37,860 bases of DNA. Source: CAZFAP01 sp964516325 (GTDB lineage: Bacteria; Auribacterota; JABMQX01). The stretch covers positions 1 through 37,860 of the forward strand of contig CAZFAP010000023.1 in NCBI GenBank assembly GCA_964516325.1, in the 5' to 3' direction. Positions 7,547 to 15,457 of the stretch are shown here, in pieces. The notes below the pieces were generated by a model. That model did no database searches and was not told the origin of the DNA. It saw only the letters and a program-made list of their open reading frames with translations. Every line of letters starts with the position of its first letter. The stretch's first letter is position 1. The position numbers were made by a program, and so were the translations under genes.

Positions 7547-8326
7547 GTGAAGGCGATGGGTGAACAGACTCTCCCAAAGAACTTCAAGCTCGTTCTGCAA
7601 TACGACGGCGCCAACTACCACGGTTGGCAATTGCAGCCGGATGTGCCCACCATCCAGGGCGTCCTGGAGGACGCGATCGAGCGCATCGTCGCCAAGAAGG
7701 TCAGAGCCCATGCCTCCGGCAGGACCGACACCGGCGTTCACGCGTTGGCGCAGGTCGTTCATTTCAAAGCGGAGACCGACATTTCCCCCGAACAACTCAA
7801 GTCGCGTCTCAACGAAATTCTCCCCGGCGACATTCGCGTCCTTTCCGCCGACGAGATGCCCCTGTCTTTCCACAGCCGGTATGACGCCGTCTCCAAGGTC
7901 TATCGCTACACGATTTTGAACTGCCGGATCGCCGGGCGTTTCAAAGCAGAGTCCGCTTACGTTCTTTCGCCGAAGCTCGACGTCGAGAAAATGCAGAAAG
8001 CCGCAAGCTATCTCGTCGGCACGTATGATTTCTCCTCCTTTGGCGTAAACCCGGGGAGACCCGTTGATAACCCGACCAGGACCATCAAGAGGGCGGACGT
8101 AACGCAAGAAGGACACTACATTTTCATCGAGGTCGAGGCGGACGGTTTCCTTTACAAAATGGTGCGGTCCATCGTCGGCACACTCGTCAACGTGGGCCTG
8201 GGGAAAATCGAGCCGGAGGAAGTCCCGGCAATCCTCAAATCCCGCGATAGATGCCGAGCAGGCGCCACCGTCCCCGCCCACGGGCTATGTTTGGTCGAGG
8301 TCAAATACGCCGCGGACGAGCCCTGA
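7547..8326 (+). CDS. truA: tRNA pseudouridine(38-40) synthase TruA
   Basis: Converts uridines 38-40 in the anticodon arm of several tRNAs to pseudouridine, acting in the cytoplasm. The 259-aa product has the normal family length. Residues 17-27 (LQYDGANYHGW) form the conserved N-terminal motif. G58-R-T-D-T-G-V-H contains the catalytic Asp61. The C-terminal half carries the family signature SFG and G-F-L-Y-K-M-V-R. The start may be GTG 7547 or ATG 7556; neither has a good Shine-Dalgarno sequence. A TATAAT -10 lies 57 nt upstream of the GTG. The gene appears to stand alone between repeat-rich spacers. Confidence 0.97.
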   Translation: MKAMGEQTLPKNFKLVLQYDGANYHGWQLQPDVPTIQGVLEDAIERIVAKKVRAHASGRTDTGVHALAQVVHFKAETDISPEQLKSRLNEILPGDIRVLSADEMPLSFHSRYDAVSKVYRYTILNCRIAGRFKAESAYVLSPKLDVEKMQKAASYLVGTYDFSSFGVNPGRPVDNPTRTIKRADVTQEGHYIFIEVEADGFLYKMVRSIVGTLVNVGLGKIEPEEVPAILKSRDRCRAGATVPAHGLCLVEVKYAADEP

Positions 8327-8464
8327 GCGATCCGCGAGACTCTTCGCGCCAGCCCCTCAGATGGGAGCACTACGTGAAGGTCCTTCCGGAATCCCCGGGC
8401 TTTGCGGGGCTAACCAGGCCCGCAGCACGGACACCACTGAGCGACTCTTCTGTTGTCCCATTCG

Positions 8465-8512
8465 TCCTCTGCGCTCTCTGCGGTGAATTCTTCTCGGGAG
8501 TGAGCGCTTCCG
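8465..8512 (+). repeat. CTCTGCGGTGAGTCC intergenic repeat, copy 2
   Basis: CTCTGCGGTGAATTC, then TCTCGGGAGTGAGCGCTTCC, matches the copies at 7401-7450 and 13205-13264. The preceding ~60 nt contain a CCCCG-GGCTTTG-CGGGG hairpin (near 8393-8410). Confidence 0.55.
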
Positions 8513-8615
8513 TGCTCTCAGCATTTTCGCTTGATACCCCTTTCCCCGCAAAGGTAGCATAGGAGCGAAATCAGCCCTGAGCCGGTCAAAAAATCCGACT
8601 CCCGAAGGAGGATAG

Positions 8616-9023
8616 ATGCTGTTCACTTTTTCTGTCTCGACACGTCAGAGAACGGAATTCATTGACATAACGTCGGATGTGCTCGCTAAAATTCGCGGTT
8701 CCAAGGTCAGCGACGGCATCTGCTTCGTCTATGTCCCGCATACGACCGCCGGAATCACCATCAACGAAAACGCCGACCCTTCTGTCCGAAGCGACATCCT
8801 CATGGAGCTGAACAAAAGGATTCCCTTTGAGGACGGATACCGGCACTCTGAAGGCAATTCCGCCGCGCACATCAAGGCGAGCATTATGGGCTTCTGCGTG
8901 ACGATACCCTTAGAAAACGGTCAGCCCACACTGGGAACATGGCAGGGGATTTATCTCTGCGAATTCGACGGACCAAGAACACGAAACGTCCTCGTCAAGA
9001 TCATGAGCGACGAGAAATCGTGA
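8616..9023 (+). CDS. YjbQ family protein (UPF0047)
   Basis: A 135-aa single-domain protein with the full family pattern: HTTAGITINENADPSVRSDI (residues ~44-63), then DGYRHSEGNSAAHIKASIMG, and GTWQGIYLCEFDGPRTRNV near the C-terminus. YjbQ-type proteins are small trimeric cytosolic proteins with a conserved His-containing pocket. Some show thiamine phosphate synthase activity in genetic tests, but the physiological role is not settled. The start is fixed by AAGGAGGA (8604-8611) five bases upstream of ATG 8616. It is flanked on both sides by intergenic repeats, so it is probably monocistronic. Confidence 0.93.
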   Translation: MLFTFSVSTRQRTEFIDITSDVLAKIRGSKVSDGICFVYVPHTTAGITINENADPSVRSDILMELNKRIPFEDGYRHSEGNSAAHIKASIMGFCVTIPLENGQPTLGTWQGIYLCEFDGPRTRNVLVKIMSDEKS

Positions 9024-9045
9024 GGCCGTCGTCGCCCGGACTAAA

Positions 9046-9136
9046 GTGAAACCGCAGAGGACGCGGAGACCGCAGAGGGAGGCCTTGGTTATCCGACTCA
9101 TGTTCTGCGGTCTCGGCGGTCTCTGCGGCGAGTCCC
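9046..9136. repeat. Long imperfect palindrome of the GCAGAG family
   Basis: The left arm AACCGCAGAGGACGCGGAGA (9050-9069, continuing CCGCAGAGG) is complementary to the right arm TCTGCGGTCTCGGCGGTCTC (9103-9122, continuing TGCGGCGAG). The ~25-nt spacer is unrelated. Single arms of the same family lie at 7401-7450, 8465-8512 and 13205-13264. From memory, similar CGCAGAG repeats are widespread in intergenic DNA of environmental bacteria. Confidence 0.65.
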
Positions 9137-9174
9137 CGCGGAAGTAAGGGGCTACGACCAGCGGAGTACTTCGC

Positions 9175-10236
9175 TTGAACATCCTTATTATCAAGCCCAG
9201 TTCTCTCGGCGACGTCGTGCAGGCGCTTCCGGTTTTGAAGCGCCTCCGCGACAAATTTCCCCGAGCCAGGATTGATTGGCTTGTCAATCAGGAGTACGCC
9301 GATATTCTCTCTGGCAACCCCTACCTGAACACCGTCCATTTCTGGGACAGGTCGAGCTGGCGTAAGCCTCGCCGCTTCATGGTGGCCGTTCGGAATGCGG
9401 CGCGCATCGTGAGGGCGCTCCGCAAAGCTCGTTATGACATGGTGATTGACCTGCAAGGTTTATTTCGCAGCGGTCTCATTGCATTTCTCTCGGGCGGGAA
9501 ACAGGTGATCGGTTTCTCGGACGCTCGGGAGATGGCGCCGATCTTCTATGACAAAGAGGTCAAGGCGCCCGTCGGGGAGATGCAGTCCGTCGAAAGATAT
9601 GTCCTCGCGGCGTGCGGGGATGCAGGCGGCCAAAAGGAATCCACCATCGTGTTGTCCGAGCACGACAGGCGAACCACCGCGAACCTCCTCTCGCGGATGC
9701 AATACGACGAGTCCAAGCCCTTCGTCGTTCTCGCGCCGGGAGCAAGGCGGGCCACGAAACAATGGCCATCCGAGAACTTCGCCGCTCTAAGTGCCAGGCT
9801 GGCGCGAAACCATCACGCCCAAATCGCTTTTGTCGGCTCCCCCAGCGAAGCGCTCTCTGTCGAACGCATAGCCCGCTTGAGCAACTGCGCCGTGATGGAT
9901 TTCTCCGGCAAAACGAACCTCAAGCAGCTCGCTTGTTTGTTGAAGATGGCAGACGTCGTCGTGGGCAACGATAGCGCCCCGATTCACATCGCGGCCGCCG
10001 TCGGTACGCCCGTGGTGGGACTCTACGGCCCGACGAGCCCCACGAGAACCGGCCCCTACGGCAGCCAGCACACCGTTCTCACGAGCAAGCTCAAGTGCAG
10101 CCCTTGTTTCAGCCGAACGTGCGACCTCTCGGCCCAATGCATGAGAGACATCTCCGTTGAGGCCGTTTGCGAAGTTTGCGGCCGATACCTCGTTGCCGTG
10201 CGAGCGGGAAAACAAAAAGCGGGGCCTGAACGATAG
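9175..10236 (+). CDS. Glycosyltransferase family 9 (heptosyltransferase-type, WaaF-like)
   Basis: GT9 enzymes transfer ADP-heptose onto the LPS inner core at the cytoplasmic face of the inner membrane. The 353-aa length is typical. Residues 3-15 (ILIIKPSSLGDVV) form the N-terminal motif including the catalytic Asp13. APGARRATKQWP (187-198) and GNDSAPIHIAAAVGTP (264-279) are the nucleotide-sugar binding signatures, followed by GLYGPTSPTRTGP. Four cysteines at 308, 311, 316 and 322 form the C-terminal cluster seen in many WaaF/WaaQ-like members. The start is TTG 9175, preceded by GGAG (9162-9165), because no ATG lies near it. The exact acceptor cannot be told from sequence. Upstream of an L,D-transpeptidase homologue and a CPBP protein, in an envelope-related group. 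Confidence 0.92.
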   Translation: MNILIIKPSSLGDVVQALPVLKRLRDKFPRARIDWLVNQEYADILSGNPYLNTVHFWDRSSWRKPRRFMVAVRNAARIVRALRKARYDMVIDLQGLFRSGLIAFLSGGKQVIGFSDAREMAPIFYDKEVKAPVGEMQSVERYVLAACGDAGGQKESTIVLSEHDRRTTANLLSRMQYDESKPFVVLAPGARRATKQWPSENFAALSARLARNHHAQIAFVGSPSEALSVERIARLSNCAVMDFSGKTNLKQLACLLKMADVVVGNDSAPIHIAAAVGTPVVGLYGPTSPTRTGPYGSQHTVLTSKLKCSPCFSRTCDLSAQCMRDISVEAVCEVCGRYLVAVRAGKQKAGPER

Positions 10237-10289
10237 GCGCGCGAGCCGCTCTGGGCCCCATTCGCCCCCGGACGGCGTGCAGTCAAAGC

Positions 10290-10973
10290 ATGTTCTCTCT
10301 CTCGTGCCCGACGGAGAAGCCGCGCCGAAAGCGTGCCCTTTTGAAAACCATGGATGCCCTGATCATTGCCGTTCTTCTCGCAGCCTGGGTCCTTCTTCTC
10401 GGCGTTCTCTGGTGGTACTACCCGTATTTCCGCAAACCGTGGTCGCCGAAACTCAGACGGCTTCGCAAAACGAACGCCGCCGGTTCGCAGCCTCTTCAGC
10501 TCTCTCTAAGGAATCCCCGCCTCGTGATTTACAAAGCACGCCGCGAACTGGAACTCTACGACGGGGAAACGCTCATCAAGACCTACCGGATCGCCCTCGG
10601 CTTGAACCCAACAGATGACAAGAGAAAAGAAGGCGATGGCTGCACGCCGGAGGGGGAATTCTATGTCTGCACGAAAAATGACCGGAGCAAGTTCCACCTT
10701 TTTCTCGGCTTGAGTTATCCTGATCACGAAGACGCCGAGCGCGGCCTAAAAGCGGGCATCGTGTCAAAAGAAGAGTACGATCAAATCCTCGCCGCCATCG
10801 CCGCCCGAAAAAGACCGCCCTGGAACACCCGCCTCGGCGGAGAAATCGGCATCCACGGCGGCGGCGGAACCGAGGTGGACTGGACTCAGGGCGGAATCGC
10901 TATGGACGACAAGGAAATCGAGGAGCTATTCATGGCTGTGGACCTCGGCTCGCCGGTGAAAATTCTCCCATGA
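10290..10973 (+). CDS. YafK-like L,D-transpeptidase homologue lacking the catalytic Cys
   Basis: One N-terminal membrane segment (residues ~23-44, L-I-I-A-V-L-L-A-A-W-V-L-L-L-G-V-L) anchors a periplasmic YkuD-type domain (~77-227). The fold markers are present: K-T-Y-R-I-A-L-G-L-N-P, T-P-E-G-E-F-Y-V, G-I-H-G (His189) and D-K-E-I-E-E-L-F. The active site normally reads x-G-C-x-A-(M/L/V) with Cys as nucleophile. Here it is T-Q-G-G-I-A-M (199-205), so Gly202 replaces the Cys. The protein is therefore unlikely to be an active transpeptidase by the usual mechanism; it may bind peptidoglycan or act differently. ATG 10290 and ATG 10350 are both possible starts; neither has a clear ribosome site, and the later one puts the membrane segment at the N-terminus. 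It ends 19 nt before the next gene. Confidence 0.85.
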   Translation: MFSLSCPTEKPRRKRALLKTMDALIIAVLLAAWVLLLGVLWWYYPYFRKPWSPKLRRLRKTNAAGSQPLQLSLRNPRLVIYKARRELELYDGETLIKTYRIALGLNPTDDKRKEGDGCTPEGEFYVCTKNDRSKFHLFLGLSYPDHEDAERGLKAGIVSKEEYDQILAAIAARKRPPWNTRLGGEIGIHGGGGTEVDWTQGGIAMDDKEIEELFMAVDLGSPVKILP

Positions 10974-10992
10974 CGAGGCAAAACGAAAGACT

Positions 10993-11715
10993 ATGAGAGA
11001 TTTCCTTCGGGAAGACGTTTTCATCAAAGCCGCCAAACTCGCCGCCGTCTGCACCGCCGCCATCGCCCCCAACATGCTCGATTCCTACTTCTTCAACCCC
11101 GGCTACAGAGAAGTCATTCTTTCCAAAGTCCCGCAGACCGCCGTCCCATTCCTGTTCCTCCGCGACCTTGCCCTTGTCTTTGTTTCGCTGATGATCTCCG
11201 CAGCCTGCGGCTTCGCCTGGTCTGATGGGCAAAAGGTGGCTGGCTTTGGCGCCCTCGAAGGACTCAAGAAAAACCTCAAGACCGTGGCTATCCTCGGCGT
11301 CGTCCTCGGCGCGGCGACAGCCCTTCTGTTCGACCTCCGATTGGCAAAGACCTTTCGCAAGTTCTACCCCGAAAACCCCCTCGCCCTCGTCGGCATCCCC
11401 CTTCGCGCAGGATTCTACGAGGAAGTGATATGCCGCTTCGGAATTCTCGCGATTGTCTTTCGCCTCACGAGGTCTCCAATCGCGGCCATCATCCTCTCCG
11501 CCGGCTTCAACGCCGTCGTCGGGCTGACGTCAGCCACCTTCGTCGGATTCCCCATCGGTATGGATTGGCAAACCGCAACAATCCTCGCCAACAAATTCCT
11601 CGTGGCAGTTTTCTTCGGCTACTTCTACTGCAAAAAAGGACTGATGGCCACCATCGCCCTCCGCCTCATAATGGAATCCAAGCACATCGTCCTCGCCCTC
11701 GCCCTGCCCCGGTAA
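10993..11715 (+). CDS. CPBP-family intramembrane metalloprotease
   Basis: A 240-aa integral membrane protein with about six hydrophobic segments. The CPBP (CaaX protease and bacteriocin-processing, 'Abi') signature E-E-x-x-x-R is present as E143-E-V-I-C-R148, inside GFYEEVICRFGIL. A second conserved helix contains G-F-N-A-V-V-G (171-177). Family members cleave or help mature membrane-associated peptides, and some give bacteriocin self-immunity; the target here is unknown. The 19-nt gap to the transpeptidase homologue suggests co-transcription. No strong Shine-Dalgarno precedes ATG 10993. Confidence 0.85.
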   Translation: MRDFLREDVFIKAAKLAAVCTAAIAPNMLDSYFFNPGYREVILSKVPQTAVPFLFLRDLALVFVSLMISAACGFAWSDGQKVAGFGALEGLKKNLKTVAILGVVLGAATALLFDLRLAKTFRKFYPENPLALVGIPLRAGFYEEVICRFGILAIVFRLTRSPIAAIILSAGFNAVVGLTSATFVGFPIGMDWQTATILANKFLVAVFFGYFYCKKGLMATIALRLIMESKHIVLALALPR

Positions 11716-12268
11716 GTTCTCCGACCCGTAACTTCGGCAGCGTATATACCGTCATCGAGGAGTCTTTTTGACGGGACAGCCCGGGTTTTGCTGGGCCACT
11801 CCCCCCCCGGAAGGGAAAATCAGGCCGAAGGGCACGCCCTGGCTCCCGAGGCCACCCATTGCATGACCGGAGAGGGCCGGTGGGACAGGATCGGTCACCG
11901 CAGAGCATCTATGCCGACTGCCCAAAGTCCGCGGCGAGTCCGCTCGGCGAGCCCCCCAGACGCCGAAGACTGCTCAGGCGGTGATTGCGGTGGAGGGTGT
12001 GAAGGAGACACCCGAAATTTGTTGCGTCCGGGCCGTCTGGGGAAAGAGGGAGCATTTAAGTGCAGAGCGGTCAAACCCCGTAAGAGGGAGCGTGCTGCCG
12101 CCCAAGTCAGAGAAGCGCCGGGGGGTTCGGTGCTGTGAAAGCGCGTGGCGAAAGCGCGCACCGCGCAGAACGGGACATTTTCCCTGCGGACCGCATGGAA
12201 CTGGCGCCGCGCCCTAATGCGGAGCCCCCTCCACCTCTCACCCCCGATCCAGTTTTCCCGACCTGTCC
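11716..12268. other. Intergenic stretch, no gene recognised
   Basis: After the CPBP gene there is a GCCCGGGTTTTGCTGGGC hairpin-like segment (near 11779-11796). Fragments resembling the GCAGAG repeats (near 11897) follow. Several short frames cross the region on both strands but have arginine/proline-rich shadow composition, and none has a ribosome site or recognisable motif. I considered a structured RNA but found no conserved signature. Confidence 0.4.
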
Positions 12269-12829
12269 TTACGGCTGCTGGGTCGTCGTGGGCTGTGTAA
12301 GAAGACTGACGAGCTGTACGTAGCCGGAGTTGCCCCTCTCATCCACCACGATGCCCGTAATGCCCGTCCGCATATCGCTTGTGGTTTGACCGCCGGTCGT
12401 CGTGGCCACCTCGACGTTGATCTCCATTGACCCGCTGAAGACGATTTGCCCGGCGGGGGTCTGGGTCGTGAGGTAAACGTCTCCGTGGTAGGACTCATCT
12501 TCCGGCTGCTGTTGCTGTTGCTGCTGCTGAGTCTGATCCTGTTGCTGCCCGGTTGGGGTGACCCACCAGGTGCCGAGGTTGCTGAGGGTCCCCGTCCAGG
12601 TCCGTCCGAGATTGTCAATGGCTTCCAGGGACTTGCCGGTCTGGAAGAGCTGCAGCGAATACACTCCCGGCAGGATTCCAGGGTCCTTGGTCATCACTGT
12701 GTAGGTGCCGCCGACATTCACTTCCGCACCCTGGAAGGATGTCGTCGTGTCATAACCCCCGCTGCCGCAGCCGAAAAGAACCAAAGCCGCGATCCCGGCA
12801 AGCGCCACCAGAGACAATGTTCCTCTCAT
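12269..12829 (-). CDS. Predicted outer-membrane lipoprotein with poly-Gln tract
   Basis: Start chosen at ATG 12829, because GGGAGG (12834-12840 on the opposite strand) precedes it and a lipoprotein signal peptide follows: M-R-G-T-L-S-L-V-A-L-A-G-I-A-A-L-V-L-F-G with C21 in a lipobox. The mature 166 residues show a small beta-rich domain repeated in style (NLGRTWTGTLSNLGTWWV and later GEIVFSG-like strands). A glutamine-rich linker (residues 95-108, eight consecutive Gln) separates the two halves. From memory, this resembles small lipoproteins of unknown function in delta-proteobacteria and candidate phyla. The product is probably anchored in the outer membrane. It stands alone on the minus strand between plus-strand genes. 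No function can be assigned. Confidence 0.8.
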   Translation of the reverse strand: MRGTLSLVALAGIAALVLFGCGSGGYDTTTSFQGAEVNVGGTYTVMTKDPGILPGVYSLQLFQTGKSLEAIDNLGRTWTGTLSNLGTWWVTPTGQQQDQTQQQQQQQQPEDESYHGDVYLTTQTPAGQIVFSGSMEINVEVATTTGGQTTSDMRTGITGIVVDERGNSGYVQLVSLLTQPTTTQQP

Positions 12830-12919
12830 GTTACCCTCCCTGACAGTTCCATCCGTGTTGCTCCACGCGTGTGAAGAATTTTTTTCGGAGAATTGAAAAA
12901 GGCAGAAAACCATCCGTCC

Positions 12920-12957
12920 CGGAGGCAGATTTAATAGCCTCCGCAGAAAACATTCAA
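12920..12957 (-). promoter_or_regulatory. Possible promoter/operator for the lipoprotein gene
   Basis: On the minus strand TTGAAT (12952-12957) and TATTAA (12931-12936) are 15 nt apart, which is short for sigma70. A perfect 7-bp inverted repeat CGGAGGC/GCCTCCG (12920-12926 and 12937-12943) surrounds the putative -10. It could be an operator or only a hairpin. Confidence 0.3.
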
Positions 12958-13091
12958 GCGTAAAATACCACCGGATGGCAGCGCGGTCAAGGAAAAATAA
13001 CGGGTGCCGGTATGGCCTCACTTATGGGTGGTTGGGTCGTTGGTGTTGACCCACAGGGGTCGCGAAGAACGCCGGGAAGGGGGAGAGTTGG

Positions 13092-13125
13092 GCGGGATGA
13101 ACAGGATGTACGGGATTGACAGGAT
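13092..13125 (+). repeat. Dispersed ACAGGAT-type repeat
   Basis: GATGAACAGGATGTACGGGA followed by TTGACAGGATGG. The reverse-complement form AATCCTGTAAATCCTGTC is at 13465-13488, and the family recurs at 1313-1372, 29338-29448 and 35588-35688. Confidence 0.55.
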
Positions 13126-13175
13126 GGTCGGTTTCGTCGCCCGATGCGGTCGGAGGTGTGCCGCCGGGACACGGG

Positions 13176-13192
13176 TCCCGCCGAAGGCGGGA
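13176..13192. repeat. CCCGCC-nnn-GGCGGG hairpin, copy 1
   Basis: TCCCGCC, loop GAA, GGCGGGA: a perfect 7-bp stem. Closely similar hairpins are at 13426-13442 and 37214-37233. No T-run follows, so it is not a standard terminator. Confidence 0.5.
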
Positions 13193-13204
13193 TGCCCCAG
13201 AGAG

Positions 13205-13264
13205 GCATCCTCTGCGATCTCCGCGCCCTCTGCGGTGAGTCCCCTTGAAACTGAGCGATTACGG
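13205..13264 (+). repeat. CTCTGCGGTGAGTCC intergenic repeat, copy 3
   Basis: CCCTCTGCGGTGAGTCCCCT, then TTGAAACTGAGCGATTACG, matches copies at 7401-7450 and 8465-8512 in the same order and orientation. Confidence 0.6.
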
Positions 13265-13425
13265 GATTACAGGGAAGGAATGAACAATGGTGGGCGATCT
13301 CATGTCCAATAGTCTGTGGTGAGGTGGTGCGCAGAGGTCCAGGGAGGTAGTCTGCCGCTAAGTACACCAATTCGTAAATAGGGTGGCGTACCGAACGGTA
13401 TGGCACGCTCTTTCCGACGGGACAA

Positions 13426-13442
13426 CCCCGCCAAAGGCGGGG
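13426..13442. repeat. CCCGCC-nnn-GGCGGG hairpin, copy 2
   Basis: CCCCGCC, loop AAA, GGCGGGG: a perfect 7-bp stem, 250 bp from the sister hairpin at 13176-13192. Confidence 0.5.
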
Positions 13443-13569
13443 CAGAGCAGCAGCAGACGAATCCGGACAATCCTGTAAATCCTGTCAGGAAAATACGTCA
13501 CCGACTTTATGAATCAGAGCACTAAGCCGCGCAACACGGCGGGGCTGGCTCAGGTGAAGGAGGAGAGAA

Positions 13570-14733
13570 GTGGCTGGTTTGGTGATGTTAATCCCGGCAC
13601 TGGCGCTCTTGGCAGTTTCGCAAAACGTCTTAGCGGGGAGCACACCCAAGCCAACCGTTGACATCTCGTGGGTTGCCCCTTCGACGGTCCAACTGTCCTG
13701 GACGGCGGTGACGGGAAGGGTCTATTCAGTGGAGTCCAGCGCCGACCTCTCGACCTGGAAGACCGTCGGACTGGGGAATATGGACAGCTTGACGGATAGC
13801 GTGGACGGTGTCGCGAGGAAATTCTATCGAGTCTCGTCCAACGCCCCGCCGGAGTTGGCTGCCATCGGGGATAAGAAGGTTCGAGTCGGCGAAGCGCTTA
13901 AATTCAGCCTCTCGGCGAGTGATCCGGACGGGGACGCTCTTTCGTTTGGCGCGTCAAACGTCCCGCAAGGGGCTGTGTTTGACCCACAGACCTCCCTGTT
14001 CTCCTGGACGCCGACCGCCGGGCAGGAGGGAACGTACGCGAGCGTTCGGTTTTCGGTATCCGACGCGGGGAATCCGAAATTGTGGGACTACGAGGAGATT
14101 ACGATTACGGTAGGGAGCGTTCCTCCGGAGATCATCGTCACCTGGCCGCGGGGCGGGCAGCGGCTCGAGGCGGGCGACATTGACAGCATCGAGTGGGTCA
14201 GCAAAGGAGAGGTCGGCGAGACCGTCCACATTGACTTCACTCCCGACGGCGGCGCCACCTGGTACGTGATTAAGGAGACTGCTCCCAATATCGGCTACTA
14301 CAACTGGGTTGTGCCCGATTTCCCTTCCGACGATTGTTGGGTGGCTGTCTGGTCGGAGGACGAATCCGTCTATGGGCTGACCGACGACGCCTTCACCATC
14401 CATCAGAGCACCTTCGTCGTCTGGTCGGTATATCTGGTGGCGGGGGACGGGCAATACCTCGGCGATTGCACCACGGACATACTCGTGTGGGACTCCATCT
14501 GGAACGAACTCGGGCCCTACGGGAGCGTGGACTCGTGGACGAGCATCTGGAATCCGGTGAGCGTCTATGGCTCCGATTACTCTGACCTGAGTCCGTGGGA
14601 CCGCTATGCGCTCGACCCACCGTACATCTTCGTCAACGACCAATACATCGCCAGCCTCAGCACCAACTACCTCATTTCCGACGCCGTCCATCCGGAAGAT
14701 TTCTTCGACTGGGTGGAATGGATCGGATATTGA
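13570..14733 (+). CDS. Exported modular protein: FYRV module, Ig-like domains and SIWN/YG repeat domain
   Basis: Start chosen at GTG 13570 because AAGGAGGAGAG ends just before it and a signal peptide follows (cleaved near L-A-G-S). The product is 387 aa. Residues ~28-90 form a small beta module ending RKFYRV. Residues ~94-182 look like a putative-Ig/cadherin-like domain (L-S-A-S-D-P-D-G-D-A-L-S-F, then F-S-W-T-P). Residues ~186-277 resemble the Ser-Thr-rich GPI-anchored/Kre9-type beta-sandwich found in bacterial surface proteins (V-T-W-P-R-G-G-Q, I-E-W). Residues ~285-387 match a small domain of repeated S-I-W-N and Y-G-S-x-Y-S motifs (A-G-D-G-Q-Y-L-G, D-S-I-W-N-E-L-G-P-Y-G-S, T-S-I-W-N), which I have seen in other bacteria without an assigned function. 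Likely surface or secreted. Confidence 0.8.
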   Translation: MAGLVMLIPALALLAVSQNVLAGSTPKPTVDISWVAPSTVQLSWTAVTGRVYSVESSADLSTWKTVGLGNMDSLTDSVDGVARKFYRVSSNAPPELAAIGDKKVRVGEALKFSLSASDPDGDALSFGASNVPQGAVFDPQTSLFSWTPTAGQEGTYASVRFSVSDAGNPKLWDYEEITITVGSVPPEIIVTWPRGGQRLEAGDIDSIEWVSKGEVGETVHIDFTPDGGATWYVIKETAPNIGYYNWVVPDFPSDDCWVAVWSEDESVYGLTDDAFTIHQSTFVVWSVYLVAGDGQYLGDCTTDILVWDSIWNELGPYGSVDSWTSIWNPVSVYGSDYSDLSPWDRYALDPPYIFVNDQYIASLSTNYLISDAVHPEDFFDWVEWIGY

Positions 14734-15457
14734 AAGAGTGGGGTAGTCGCGCAATTTATCACGCTCGCGGCTAACGGGGATGCAATTGAGACGCCTGTTC
14801 GCGAGACCTTCCAGCCGAAGTGTGCGCGGACGCGACCGAGTGTTCGAAGCCCCACGCCCAAGGCGGGACTGTGGCAAGCCACAGCACTCCAAAGGGAAAA
14901 GCCCCTGCAGTCCCAACTTTGCGTGCTTGGCGGCTTTGTGAGAGCCCCCCGGGTCCCGCTGATGGCTGCGCAGCGCCGATTTTCAGGGTAAGGAGCGGCG
15001 AGATCGCGGGGAGACCAGAAAGCCCCTCACCGTGGACGCGATGAACACGCGCCGAGTGTCTTGGGGGATGGCGGCGGCGACCGGGTCGCACGTCACTTCA
15101 TTCCATTTCGTCAAGGGGTCCATTCAGTTCATTCATGAAGTCCGGAAGGGGATGTGTGGGGGAGGAGGTGTGTGCCTCATCCGGACTGCGTCACATCAGG
15201 CTGCTATGACGCCGGTTATGGCAACATCCCTGAACAAGCCGATCGTTTTTCTCGTTTGGCGCGCACGTTGTTCTATGCCTCCGCATGACCCGGAGGACGC
15301 TTGCGCCCCGGCATCCCACTCGGGAGCCTTTCGATAGACGCTCGGAAGGACACGGGAGGATACCCATTTTTCAGGAGGTGATGAGTATCGAGATGGCGAT
15401 GCGTTCGAGTTGTAGTTCTTGGGATTGAACCGCATGAAAACAAGAGGAGGATTTTGT
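14734..15457. other. Intergenic stretch, no gene recognised
   Basis: Contains one arm of the GCCAAG repeat (CTTGGCGGCTTTGTGAGAG at 14933-14951). The rest shows no protein-like frame. Frames on the minus strand reaching into the next gene are shadows of it. Confidence 0.4.

Larger units (their letters stand above)
12958..13569. other. Intergenic stretch with several hairpins and repeats
   Basis: Holds an ACAGGAT repeat (13092-13125), two perfect CCCGCC-nnn-GGCGGG hairpins (13176-13192 and 13426-13442), a CTCTGCGGTGAGTCC repeat (13205-13264) and an AATCCTGTAAATCCTGTC repeat (13465-13488). No gene is seen. Confidence 0.55.

Noticed and set aside
11716..12268. Possible structured RNA (RNase P, tmRNA or 6S)
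   Set aside because: No conserved core sequence or consistent long-range pairing could be found by eye.
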